NCBI GenBank assembly: GCA_963678675.1
Contig: OY783193.1
Coordinates: 17,062,427 to 17,126,426 of the forward strand
Direction of reading: 5' to 3'
Origin: Xiphydria camelus
Taxonomy: Eukaryota; Arthropoda; Insecta; Hymenoptera; Xiphydriidae
DNA: 64,000 bases
The translations under genes and the position numbers were made by a program. Under the pieces are notes generated by a model that saw only the letters and a list, made by a program, of their open reading frames with translations, was not told the DNA's origin and did not search any database. Positions 24,033 through 34,603 of this stretch are shown here, piece by piece; the first letter of the stretch is position 1, and every line of letters starts with the position of its first letter.

Positions 24033-24087
24033 CACGTTGGCTACCATATCTCGTGTATCACCGGTGATTCATATGGTAGCCAATGTG
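24033..24087. mobile_element. Very short TTAA-flanked hairpin MITE
   Basis: TTAA at 24029-24032 and 24088-24091 encloses a 55-bp hairpin, CACGTTGGCTACCATA...TATGGTAGCCAATGTG. Another end-like copy (TTAACACTTTGGCTACCA) lies just upstream at 24001. Confidence 0.8.
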
Positions 24088-24189
24088 TTAAATGTATCGA
24101 GTTACGAGGAGACTATATTGAAAAATAAATTTTATTTACCTTGAAATATGTGTTTATGCTGAAAAAGCCGGAAACTTTTCAAATATCCT

Positions 24190-24252
24190 CGTAGCTCCGC
24201 GGTCGAGGCTTTGGTCTCCTACGTTTGAGCACCCGGGTTCGCATCCCCGCTA
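24190..24252 (+). repeat. tRNA-like sequence, possible SINE fragment
   Basis: TAGCTCCGCGGTCGAGGC resembles a pol III A box and GGGTTCGCATCCC a B box, at tRNA-like spacing. There is no convincing acceptor stem. Weak call. Confidence 0.3.
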
Positions 24253-24413
24253 GCCAACTATGGGATGAAGAGTCATGTAACAGCCGTTAACCCCCCTTTT
24301 TTCTTAATATCTCGATAATAATTAGCAAATGTTATTGATTGCCCTTAAACATTGTTTCAATCATTTTTGAGCAGCTTAATTTGGTTAGTACAATTCTTAT
24401 GTACTCGTATGTA

Positions 24414-25116
24414 CGAGGTGTGTCTCAAAAGTAAGTTCCATTATTTTTTAAAACCCGCTTGGTTGGCGGGAAACGTTTGAAATTTAGAGGGAATATTTGT
24501 CTGTATGTAGTGCAAGTCCTGTAAAATTCCTATGCGCGTGCATTCATCGCAAGTCAGTCACGCCTCAGTCGCCATGGAGACGCCACTTGCTCCTACCGCT
24601 GATTGTGAAGTTTATGGTATTATTCGTTTTTTAACCGGAAAAAATTAAAATGCGACTGAAATTTATCGCAAGTTATGTAGCGTATACGGTGAAGATGTTA
24701 TGTCAAGGTCAATGGTTGCTCGTTGGTGCCAATCATTCATTGATGGCAGAAAAACATTGCACGATAAACAACGAAGCGGCCGGCCCTCGACTTCATGCAC
24801 TCTGATTGTTGCCGAACATTTTCGAAGGATCTTGGATTCCGAATGACGCCTTACACTTGACGAAATTCTTTATCAACTGCCTCTCCAGATATTGATATAA
24901 GCCGTGCAATGCTTCACAGGATCATTCTGATGAAAACGAGCTTCACAATCGGCGGTAGGAGCGAGTGGGGCGTGACTGACCTTGCGATGAATGCACGCAC
25001 ATAGGAATTTTACGTGCACTACACACACAGATAAATATTCTCTCCAAATTTCAAAGTTTCCTACCAACCAAACGGGTTTAAAAAAATAGTGTAACTTACT
25101 TTTGAGACACCCCTCA
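24414..25116 (+). mobile_element. Mariner element with long TIRs and a truncated transposase
   Basis: It is flanked by TA (24412-24413, 25117-25118). The ends GAGGTGTGTCTCAAAAGTAA / AGTTACACTATTTTTTTAAACC-type right end pair for about 190 bp as diverged inverted repeats. After the left TIR, codons around 24605-24800 read EVYGIIRFLTGKN, a stop, then VYGEDVMSRSMVARWCQSF and KQRSGRPSTS. This is the mariner transposase N-terminal helix-turn-helix and linker region. The catalytic part is deleted. Non-autonomous. Confidence 0.85.
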
Positions 25117-25204
25117 TACTTTATGTCGGATATACGTATTGTATACGTATGTTTTACGACTGGTATACTTAATATTCTACATTTCCATTTATGTATATTA
25201 TGCA

Positions 25205-25450
25205 TATGAGCCGTTGAAAGTCAGAATGGTCTAAGTCACATTTCATGTAAGCTGAGATTATTTGACTGCAAAGCTAAGTACAATTTGAAAAATCTGTCTA
25301 GATGATACAAAACAGATATTTATTATTTAAAATATCTTTTTGTATCATCTAGACAGATTTTTCAAACTGTACTTAACTTTGCAGTCAAATAATCTCAGCT
25401 TACATGAAATGTGACTTACAATTAGACCATTCTGGCTTTCAACGCTTCAT
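25205..25450. mobile_element. Palindromic MITE
   Basis: About 100-bp arms pair from CCGTTGAAAGTCAGAATGG through AAGCTGAGATTATTTGACTG to ATCTGTCTAGATGATACAAA, with a ~25-bp AT-rich loop. No ORF. Confidence 0.85.
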
Positions 25451-25589
25451 ATAATTAATGTAGATTAGCCGGTTATTCGGCCCTGTCCTATACAAAAATC
25501 TACCTATACTTACGTATCTGGTACGTACATACGTATACACATTTACGTAGAATATACTGATAATCTACGTAAATGTGTTGTGTGAGTAG

Positions 25590-25720
25590 TGAATCATCAA
25601 AAAAATTTAACTGAAGGATCTTATATTTGTAAATTTATCGAATTTGATCAAAATCGTTCTGTTAATTCTATTATCGATAGAACAGCCTTGAATTGGGGTC
25701 TCGGGGACCCCATGAGACCT
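25590..25720. repeat. Inverted partner of the 19956-20090 repeat
   Basis: See the pair described at 19956. It ends beside GGGGTCTCGGGGACCCC, a palindrome similar in style to that at 14385. Confidence 0.5.
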
Positions 25721-26319
25721 GTTGAGAGTTAAATGTTTGTATGAGGTTCTTATATTTCATGCTGATATCGGCAAAATGCGTGGAAGTAAATTGCAATTCA
25801 AGTTTTCAAATGGAAAATGGGTAAAAATGCAATTTTTATTGAAGTACTTTTTGGACTTTGAATTTACATTAAGTATGCATTAGCTTTTAAACTGTATACA
25901 ACAAGAGCTAGACTAATAATGTATGTACGAGTATGTGCCTTGTTAGCATTCCACAGAATTTTGGCGCCTCGCTGGAAGATGTAAATTTCAGTCTTCAGAA
26001 ATGAGGAGCAAAAGTAACAAAGGGGCTAAGTGCCAATTTGCCGAAAAATGAGATATTTCTATAGATAGGTTCTCTCTCTCTATGTGCCGTCGACCATATT
26101 CTATCAAACTCTCTGGCAAGGTGCCAGGAATTCAGATTCTGTAAAAAAAAGAGGCAGATAGGTGGCGCTTTCTGCAAGTGCTCGGTCATTTTCACATGAC
26201 AGGAGTAAAGTGCCGTAGTATGCATTCTTGTGTGGTTCGTTCATTTTGTTTACATCCTACTGAAATATATCGTTTCATGCCACACGGCTGTAGAATATTG
26301 TAAAGCAAACTTCAAAATG

Positions 26320-26700
26320 AATTCAGGACGTCGCAAAGAAGGATCGGGAAGATGTAATACTGTCAAGTACACACACAGGCCGATTTGAAATAGTAGATAT
26401 GTTACAAAAAAATTTTTTGGATGTACAAACGGCGGCCGACAAGATCTTAAATCTCAAAGAAGTGAATATTAGCAAAGTTGTACGATTGAAAGTTGACTCG
26501 CAACAACCTAGTTTTTTGTTTACTGCTGAATCTTTTTCTGAAGTAGCACATTGGAAAGCAACTCCGATACTTAAAAGAGAAAAAACCACGGAAGATCTAA
26601 AAAATATCTCAATTAACCAGCTACCACACATGAATAAGGTCGGTGACAACAAGAAAAAACACTTAACCCTCTATTGCATATTGTTCCCATATGGGAACAC
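26320..26700 (+). pseudogene. Unidentified coding remnant
   Basis: A possible acceptor (ATTCAG) precedes GACGTCGCAAAG, after which one frame is open for about 120 codons with balanced composition: STHTGRFEIVDMLQKN, VDSQQPSFLFTAESFSEVAH, KNISINQLPHMNKV. The frame runs into the TTAA-ended element at 26663 and stops at 26737. I do not recognise the family. It could be an internal exon of a transposon or host gene truncated by the insertion. Confidence 0.4.
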
Positions 26701-27058
26701 AAACTTAGAATTTTTATGCAGGGCTGCCTATGCGTGATACGTTTGTGTCACGCATGGGGTTCCCTTCCAGGGACGTTGTATAAAGTATTGATGCAGCCGC
26801 TGTTCGGTAGATGTCGCGAGCAGTTGCAAATCAGAATTTTATGTCCAAACTGATCAATTTTCGCACTGGCCTGAATGGACTGAAGCTAGAGAACGTTGCA
26901 AAAAATTGGGATGCAAAAGGAAATCTAGGGTAAAATGCAAAAAATATAAGATACACTTATGTTTTCACTCTAAAAGTAACTGTTTTGTTCAGTTTATTTT
27001 AAAATAAAACTTGTTTCTGTGCATGTTGTTCCCAATTGGTCCCAAACAAAAATTACCC
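26667..27058. mobile_element. Probable TTAA-flanked insertion
   Basis: TTAA occurs at 26663-26666 and 27059-27062. The left end begins CCCTCTATTGCATATTGTTC; the right part contains GCATGTTGTTCCCAATTGG, so ends are related, but as direct rather than clean inverted repeats. It truncates the coding remnant upstream. Assignment to piggyBac-like elements rests only on TTAACCCT and the target. Confidence 0.45.
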
Positions 27059-27863
27059 TTAAATCACACTGTTTTGGTGAAATTATCACATAATGTCACT
27101 GTGTATCAACAAATAATGCACAAAAGTTTGCTCCTCAAATATGCGATATAGGGCGTTCCACACCATGTTGACGATCCTCTGACCTTCACCATCTCGGATT
27201 TGCTTTGCGATTTTTTCCCGTGTTATGCTCACTCTAAAACGGCTCCAGTTTTTTAACAGATTTGTTCATCGTGGTGTTCGTGAATTATGAATTTTTTATG
27301 CGAGAAAAAACGCAATTTCCTAAATTCCGAAAAAATTCTTAAAAATCCTCTGAGAAGTTACAACCAGTTTAAGACTCGATCGGAAGTAATAAAATTTGGT
27401 TTACTATTTTTGTATGCACTTCAATCATTTTTTCATGTTGGAAGTGCGTACAAAAACATTAAACTAAATTTTACTACTTTCGAAAGTCTTAAGCCCGTAT
27501 TCATACACTGAAAAAAATCTTTAGTTTTAACAGCAATACATTTCTGGCTGAGACTTTCTAGCCATTCCCCCCTAAAAATATTTTTATTACAGTAATTCTA
27601 TTAGTTGTATTTGAGATACAGCATTGCTATGTTAGCAGTCCAAGTATTGCTAACAGATATGTTTGATGCAGCAATATGGCATCTGATTACTTAATATACT
27701 AGAAAGGTTATCCTAAGCAGATGACGTATTCTTACCCCAACTGTATGATTATACGTAATATAGGTATATAGGTATAGTTAGCTGGACTATAAAACGTATG
27801 TTTACACCAACTGTAAACTTATGTGTAGTGTGACTGAACGGTATGGCTGGGTGGACTATACTG

Positions 27864-28018
27864 GATGCCTCGCGCAGTTCCACACAGTTGCAGGGACCCC
27901 TTCGGCCGGGCTTGGTCGGTATTCGAGCAATTTTTACCGGTAGAAGTGGCTCCAATACCGACCAAGCCCGGCCGAAGAGGTCCCTGCAACTGTGCGGTTC
28001 TGTGCCCGAGGCATACGA
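27864..28018. mobile_element. GC-rich hairpin MITE
   Basis: CAGTTGCAGGGACC...CTTCGGCCGGGCTTGGTCGG pairs with CCGACCAAGCCCGGCCGAAG...GGTCCCTGCAACTG around a centre near 27940 containing TTTTTACCGGTAGAAG. Fragments recur at 43035-43095 and 51800-51835. Confidence 0.85.
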
Positions 28019-28136
28019 AATACCGGTAGAAGTCGAGTCGGTACCCCGATAGCAAATTAGATATTTATTTAAATATTTTTGCCGAGATATCTCAGTGTTG
28101 CATTATATAAAGGCCTGTTTTAGCTAAGACCACTTG

Positions 28137-28440
28137 AAGAGTCGGTGGCGCAATTGGTAGAATGCGAGCATTCCCAGTCTCGAAGCATCTCATCTAAGGA
28201 ACGCAGGTTCAAATCCCGGTGTGGGCCCCGCGACATTGCACTTTCTCGTCGCGGGATCACCCGAGCTCCACACACCTCCGGATTTCTAGCCAAACCTGGG
28301 GATGGTGCGTACATGCATTTCCCCTTCTATAAAAAAAAAAAAAAAAAATCGAATCCCGGAAGGGTTGGAAAAAAAACCGACACCCCAGTAGGCGGGTTGG
28401 CAGGCGGCAGGATAGGCGTGCGCGCCCCCTTTTTGCAAAA
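28137..28440 (+). mobile_element. tRNA-derived SINE, composite copy
   Basis: The A box (TGGCGCAATTGGTAGAATGC) and B box (GGTTCAAATCCCG) sit at tRNA-like spacing. The body to 28345 ends in A18. A second B-box-like TCGAATCCCGG then follows directly and leads into the body shared with the SINEs at 50449 and 51048 (ACCGACACCCCAGTAGGCGG). Either a second retroposon inserted into the B box, with TCRAATCCCGG as its target duplication, or the two bodies were joined by template switching. Confidence 0.7.
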
Positions 28441-28450
28441 TCCTACTTTC

Positions 28451-28648
28451 AATTTAGCAATACGGTATAGCTGACACAGCTATACTGCTTGTCTAAACGA
28501 ACCAAAATTCCCGCGCAATTTAGCAATACGGTATAGCTGACACAGCTATACTGCTTGTCTAGATGAACCAGAATTTCCGTGCAATTTAGCGATACGGTAC
28601 AGCTTACGTAGGCATACTGCACGTCTAAATCAATCAGAATAAATAACT
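28451..28648. repeat. 66-bp tandem repeat, three copies
   Basis: Units start at 28451, 28517 and 28583 (AATTTAGCAATACGGTATAG; third copy diverged). Each of the first two contains the perfect hairpin GTATAGCTG-ACA-CAGCTATAC. The period of 66 keeps a minus-strand frame open, which explains the repetitive ORF there. Confidence 0.9.
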
Positions 28649-29190
28649 GGCTCAACAGTACAGCGCAGCTTGACACAAACATCACGATATTGTTACTTTA
28701 AACATATTAGCTTAGCCATACTCGGCTGGCTGTCTTAAGAAAACTTCTGGCTGTGGCCACGGTGGCTAGAAATTCTGGTTGGTTCAGCCAGAATTATTGC
28801 TCAATTCCCTGAAAATTTTTTTCAGTGTAGTGGGAACTTATAAATAAGCATGACTCTCAAATCACCGTCTCGACCAATACCTAAGTGACTTCCGATGCTG
28901 ACTGTCCATGCTTATTTAAAAGTACCTAGCGACTTTGAATACCGGCCTTAAATCGGTTGTAATTTCTCAGAGAATTTTTAAGAATTGTTTCGGAATTTAA
29001 ACAATTGCATTTGTTCGACTTAAAAAATGCATAGTTCACGAATGCCATTATGAAAAAATCTTTAAAAAACTGGTGCCCTTTTGGAGTGACCACGACACGG
29101 AAAAAATCGAAAAGTAAATCCGAGATAGCGAGGGTCAGAGGTTTGTCGATCTGGCGTGGAATGCCCCATAAATTCGTATGGAGATGGTTT

Positions 29191-30785
29191 ATTTGCGAAA
29201 CGACTTTCGTTTATGTCCAAAAATTATTGAAGCATTAAAAAGCCAAGAGTTAGACTGACTAATGAAAGTTATCGAACATTCCAGTCGTTGAGGAATAATC
29301 GATCGTGGGCTAAATTCAGGGGTCGGTTAACCGAACGACATTAAATAAATAATAGTTATTATTCCATCTGGTCTCCACGAGCCTCTCGGTGAGCCTCGAG
29401 ACAGTACTATGCACCGATTAATGCCCAAGATCCATTCACCGCAGTCCATAAGCAGAAACACGATTCGCGATAAGCGCGACTCCGCGCGATGCAGTCTGAA
29501 CTTGAATGTTATCCCTGACTACTCTGTATCTAAATATGAAAAATAAATGAAACAACGTAAAGTGCATTCCTGGACGGACGAGATACGAATGCATCACATA
29601 TGTATGTATATGCAATATAGCCATATCGATCCCACGAAGGTGGATCCTTATGAACAACTTTTCACTGACACTGATGACTTTTAATAGGACTGCGCGTTCA
29701 ATGAAATTCAGAGCGTCCTTTTTATTTTTATTCACACGTAGCCGTGGGAAAGTAGAACAAATAGTTCAACAAGTATTAGTATAAAGGAAGAATGAAATAT
29801 TTCGTAATATTAGATGTCTAATACGTTCCTCAACTGACCTCAAAAAAGGAGAAACAAAAAACGCAGCGATCAATGAGAAATGTTGTCAAAGAGCAGTTGT
29901 TATGACAGTTAATAGTTCTGACGGACAACTTTTCGCTGACGTTGATGATTTTTAACAAGGCCGCGAATTAACGCCTTTTTAATATATACTATTAATTGAT
30001 TCATATTTAGAAAATTGAGATATTCTTGAACCGAGGAAAATGGGACAAATATTTCAACAAATATTATTAATAAAAGAGACCGAATAGGTTGCAACAAATT
30101 TTATAATTCATTTTTTCCTCCATTTTACTGAAAATGAAAATTAGTTTCTGAGATTTATATAATATAGTTTAACGTATTGGAGGAATAAAACTTTGGAATA
30201 AAATCGGAATTATTTAAAAAATTAATGGAGTTATAAAGGAAAACAGTAATCTACGTGCATGTTGCAGTTTGTCCCATGTTCAGGGTATGTTGCATCAGTG
30301 CTTGGACACGTTGAACCATTTAACGTTTTGAAGAACTTTTCAATATTTATTATTATTATATAATTCATTAAGTAAATACTTTGAAATACAGTTAATACAA
30401 ATGAAATAAACGTCGTTATTGTCACATGACACCACCTTGTGTCCACTTTAAATACACTATCTTTTATAAAGTTGACAGGATTTTCCTGATACCGTAGTGC
30501 TTTTCACTGATAAGGAACCAAACTACGATTTAACTAAACCTGTAATTTATTTTCCGTTGAAGGGTTTCCAGTTAGAAAAAATTGATATTGCTACTTACCC
30601 GCGTTGCAACTTGCTTCGCTCTTCTCTACAGAGAGAGGAAGAAGTATGATATATTTTTTAACGTTTGTACATAATATGTAAAAGTTCTAAAGTTCCCTAA
30701 TCGATTTCAGGAAACAAGAAATGAGAATATTGTCAAAGTGTAGAGTTACCACAGTTAATAATCCGCAAATTAACACTTGATTACC
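29191..30785. repeat. Non-coding stretch with an old direct duplication
   Basis: 29640-29810 and 29915-30085 align as diverged direct repeats (ACAACTTTTCACTGACACTG versus ACAACTTTTCGCTGACGTTG; CAAATAGTTCAACAAGTATTA versus CAAATATTTCAACAAATATTA). A further piece at 30720-30765 matches 29870-29910 (ATTGTCAAAGTG...CAGTTAATA). No gene supported. Confidence 0.5.
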
Positions 30786-30790
30786 TCAAT

Positions 30791-31334
30791 CCCTGTGAAA
30801 AAAAACTATAGATCCTTATAAAATTCTATAGGAATCCCACACAATTCCTTATGGAAGCATGATATCATACTATTGGTAATTACCCAATTGTTAATTACCA
30901 ATAGAATGGCGTTTATACACATAAAGAAATAAAAGTGGTTGTGACAACTATTATATTTTGGGCTCAACTGCTCAAGTTTGGTAATCAGTACTAGTTTTTA
31001 TAGTTGTCGTAATTATTTTTAGTAACTGGAACGAAAGAATTGTTGCGATAACTATATAAAACTGGTGCTGATTACAAAACTAGAGCAGTTTAGTCCAAAA
31101 TGGTTGTCACAACTACTTTCTTTCTCAGTGTACAACATTCATTTTTATGGGATTTTTATTTGTTTTTACATATACGTACAGAATCCCATAAATTTTCCGA
31201 TTTATCCTTTTCGGATTTTAATGAGTGGGTATCTGGTATTGCTGTTTCGAATATCTACATATCATATTTCCGTAAGGAATTGTATGGGATTTTTAAAGGA
31301 TTTTATATGGATCTATGGGATTTTTACCACAGGG
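30791..31334. mobile_element. TIR element with CCCTGTG ends and inner inverted repeat
   Basis: The left end CCCTGTGAAAAAAAACTATA and the right end (reverse complement CCCTGTGGTAAAAATCCCAT) pair on through GGATC and AGGAATTGT/ACAATTCCT. Inside, 30935-31110 forms another inverted repeat (GTGGTTGTGACAACTA, CAAAATGGTTGTCACAACTAC). ORFs across it are chance. Confidence 0.65.
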
Positions 31335-31339
31335 ATGTC

Positions 31340-32560
31340 ACGTGCAGATGTCAAAGGAGACGAAGTTTTTGAATTAAACTTAACGTTTGAATTTTACGAG
31401 ATAGTCTCACCACGGGTGAAACTCCTTCCAAAAAACAGCGCGACGAAAATCGATTACTGCTTATAATAATAATCCATCCGCAAGATCCTCAGGCTCGGAA
31501 ATCAGCGACGACAAGTCAGCCGTCATGCAGCAATAACGTGCGCAAATTGCAAACTCGTTCGGGAGCTACCGTGCTCAGCGGTTAACCCGATAACACGGAC
31601 GTATATTACGTAAGATTTATCAGGGTACTCGCGTAAATCCAGGACAAGTTTACGATCCCGGTAATCGTGCAAGCGCGTAACGTGTATTTATATGCGCGTA
31701 TCACAGATATTTCGAGGCGACGCATTCCGGCGTAATATAGCGATAAATACGTCACATACCTTCCGCCGATGTGACGCGTTGTAATTATTCCAGCGGGGTT
31801 TCGTTCATCGTGCGAACGACGATAGGTTTATGAGATAATTGTTTTCGCGCGTCTAACGCTCAACGAATGAAGCGCATCCATGACGAATGAAGAACTCGCG
31901 CACGTGGCCGCTTTATTTGTCGCGAAAACGCCGGATGTGATGTCGAGCATTTTATCGTTGACGAGATGCACGGTCGTACGGAAGGGGGGGGGGGGGTCCA
32001 CACCGGAGGAGGATGACGAATCGGGGACCAACGATCGTGAGAAGAAAAAGAAAAGGTCGACGACCGCAGATTCGAGGAACGAAGGTGCGACGAGGAAACG
32101 CGATCGCGGCGAGGAGCTCGCGCGATCAAACGCGATACCTACCAACTATCGGCAGGCTGCAGAGACTCGAGTACGTTTCGACGATGCGAGCGCGATAAGA
32201 ATCCGAGGAACGCGATGTGTGGTCCGATGTATGTACGTGGATGATCCGTTTTAATTTGAATAAGGTTTGAGAGAGGTGCTGGTTAATTACCCGCACGTCT
32301 TGAAAAACGATGTCTTAATTAAGACGGAAAGTACAAGCGCCTATCTCGTACTATTATCACGCGTCGGTAAATCTCGCGGATCGACCATCTCGTCTCGGTT
32401 TTAGTGGAACTATTCGAGTACCGCGGCAAGGTTTACTTTCGTCCGGTACTTGAGATTTTTTGAAAAATAATTATGTACCGTTTATATACAGCATATCAAT
32501 GCTTTTCATATCGAGGGCGTCATATTGCCGTTACAAAATAATGCACATTTGTGACATTTA
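31340..32560. other. Repeat-poor, GC-richer stretch of likely host sequence
   Basis: 31480-32460 contains no repeat I could match elsewhere in the window. It has a poly-G run at 31985-31996 and purine-rich low-complexity ORFs on both strands. It might hold a promoter or 5' exon, but no coding call is supported. Confidence 0.3.
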
Positions 32561-32566
32561 TGCGTA

Positions 32567-33764
32567 CAGTAGAACTCCAATTATCCGAACTCCGACTATC
32601 CGAATAACTAATTATCCGAATCGCTTTCAGAAAATAAATGTAAGACGGAAATGCAAGCAAAATAATGTACAGCACTTGTAAGTACGCTATATAACATGTA
32701 AAAGTGTTGCCTTTTCATTTAATTAATTTAAAATGCATACCGTACCTAAAATAAGCTCTTTTTCTTTAAAATACATATATGTACCCTTTTTTTTGGGAAA
32801 AGTCCAATTTTCCGAATTTTTGATTATCCGAATGGGGTGCGGTCCCAATTGATCCGGATAACACAGGCACACAAAAAAAGGCCTTGTTCCCGGAACCAGA
32901 CCAGTATATCTTTATGTTTTTGGGGTCGCTGAATTCGAATCCATTGTCCGTTTGTCTCCATCACGTCACATTTTTTTTTAATCTCAAAAAACCATCAATA
33001 GATCATGATTTTCAAAAAGTTAATGGACTTAAAGCAAATTCGCTATAGGGGTTTTTTTGGGTCGCTGATCACGAATCTGAAATAGGATTTCAAAAATGCA
33101 AAATGGCGGATCCAATATGGCGGACGAGATTTTTGAAAATCGACGGATTCATGCCGAATTTGGTATAAGGGGTTTTTTTGGGTCGCTGATCATGAATCTG
33201 AAGTCAGATTTAAAAAATTCAAGATGGCGGATCCAATATGGAGGACGAGATTTTCGAAAATCGACGGATTCATGCCAAATTTGGTATAGGGTTTTTTTTT
33301 CGATCGCTAATGACGAATATGAAGTTATATTTACAAAAATTCAAAATTTTCGAAAATCTTGTCCTTCATATTGGATCCGCCATCTTGAATTTTTAAAATC
33401 TGACTTCAGATTCATGATCAGCGACCCAAAAAACCTCCTTATACCAAATTCGGCATGAATCCGTCGATTTTCAAAAATCTCGTCAGCCATATTGGATCCG
33501 CCATCTTGAATTTTTGAAATCCGATTTCAGATTCGTGATCAGCGACCCAAAAAACCCCTTATAGCGAATTTGGTTTAAGTCCATTAACTTTTTGAAAATC
33601 ATGATCTATTGATGGTTTTTTGAGAATAAAAAAAATGTGACGTGATGGAGACAAACGGACACCGGATTCGGATTCAGCGACCCCAAAAACATAAAGATAT
33701 GCTGGTCTGGTTCTGGGAACAAGACCTTTTTTTTTTGTGTGCCTGTGTAATTGGAGTTCTACTG
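32567..33764. mobile_element. Giant palindrome with pogo/Tigger-like ends
   Basis: It begins beside TA with CAGTAGAACTCCAATTATCC and ends GTAATTGGAGTTCTACTG; such CAGT ends resemble pogo-like TIRs. From 32862 to 33751 the whole interior is an inverted repeat with a centre near 33315. Each arm holds two to three tandem units of about 120 bp with GGTCGCTGATCA, GCGGATCCAATATGG and AAATCGACGGATTCATGCC. No transposase. Confidence 0.8.
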
Positions 33765-33769
33765 TGTTT

Positions 33770-34480
33770 GGAAGCGAGATATGTATTTCATACCATTAAA
33801 AATATCTCATTTCAAAGCCTTCGGATGTCATGAATTACCTATGTAAGTGCGATTATCGCTTTCTTTTGTATCTTTTGTGAAAAATCTTCAAAATTATCCT
33901 TAACTGGGCGTGTGGCGTCTTCGAGACGATAATGTAAGTTCAAATTATGATGTTTTTTAAACTATTAGATTGTTACTGAAACAACTACTCTTCAATATGT
34001 TGTAATTGATTTCGAAATAGAAGTTTCGAAATTTCTGAACGCTTTATCTCCGTAAGTATGATACATGATAAGAAAATGAAAGGTCGTACTACCAGAAAAT
34101 TGAAGTTTCTATAAAATTGTTTTTTTTTTACTACTTTTGCCGTATCTTTCATATTTCATGAGATATTACAGACTATGTATACTTTCAACCGCGCCCCTTG
34201 GCGTCTTTTGGAGATGTTACACGCCTAGTTATGGATAGGAACGACTAACGCGCACAAGCGAGGAAAAAAGAGACCGCTCAAACCACGTTAAATAAAATCG
34301 CCGCGACGTGCGCGCCTCGTTTAAAAATCTAACGGGAGACAAATTGATGCTTGCGGAGTCACCGTCGTAAAAGGACTCGCATATATCTGCATGGATAAAC
34401 ACGCGTATACATACATAGACGCGCGAACTACCTGTGTCGTATAAGTCGTTCGAAACGTGACTAATGCCGTGCTGTGTTAC
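33770..34480. other. Unassigned non-coding stretch
   Basis: AT-rich, with no repeat partner or gene that I can support. Confidence 0.4.
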
Positions 34481-34603
34481 CAGTACAGTGGGGATCCACC
34501 AGTACTGTAAGGCGCGGACACACCAAAAAAGCTTTCGTGAACTCTGATCGCTAATGTTCGCAAACGTTTGCAAATGTTCGAGAACTTTGCACGAGATACG
34601 TAT

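Larger units (their letters stand above)
27506..28827. mobile_element. DNA element with CACTGAAAAAAA ends, nested
   Basis: The left end CACTGAAAAAAATC pairs with the right end GAAAATTTTTTTCAGTG. Inside are a hairpin (27864-28018), SINE sequence (28137-28440) and a 66-bp tandem repeat. No transposase seen. Similar CACTGAGAAAAAAA ends occur at 62735. Confidence 0.6.
27135..29190. repeat. Outer fold-back element enclosing several insertions
   Basis: The left arm at 27140-27500 and the right arm at 28905-29190 are diverged reverse complements: CTCTGACCTTCACCATCTCGG versus CCGAGATAGCGAGGGTCAGAG, CCAGTTTTTTAACAGATTT versus AAATCTTTAAAAAACTGG, ATCCTCTGAGAAGTTACAAC versus TTGTAATTTCTCAGAGAAT. The middle is occupied by the younger element at 27506-28827. 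Confidence 0.7.

Noticed and set aside
28137..28225. Possible genuine tRNA genes at 28137, 50449, 50960-51048 and 55402
   Set aside because: A and B boxes are present but acceptor stems do not pair, and SINE bodies and duplications follow.
28451..28648. Possible CRISPR-like array
   Set aside because: Direct 66-bp tandem units without spacers in eukaryotic DNA; a simple tandem repeat.
28449..28685. Minus-strand ORF with a repeating 22-residue pattern
   Set aside because: It is the translation of the 66-bp tandem repeat; 66 is a multiple of three, so the frame stays open by default.
31828..32254. Overlapping 105-124-codon ORFs on both strands
   Set aside because: Low-complexity Glu/Lys/Arg and Ser/Pro composition around a poly-G run; nothing recognisable.
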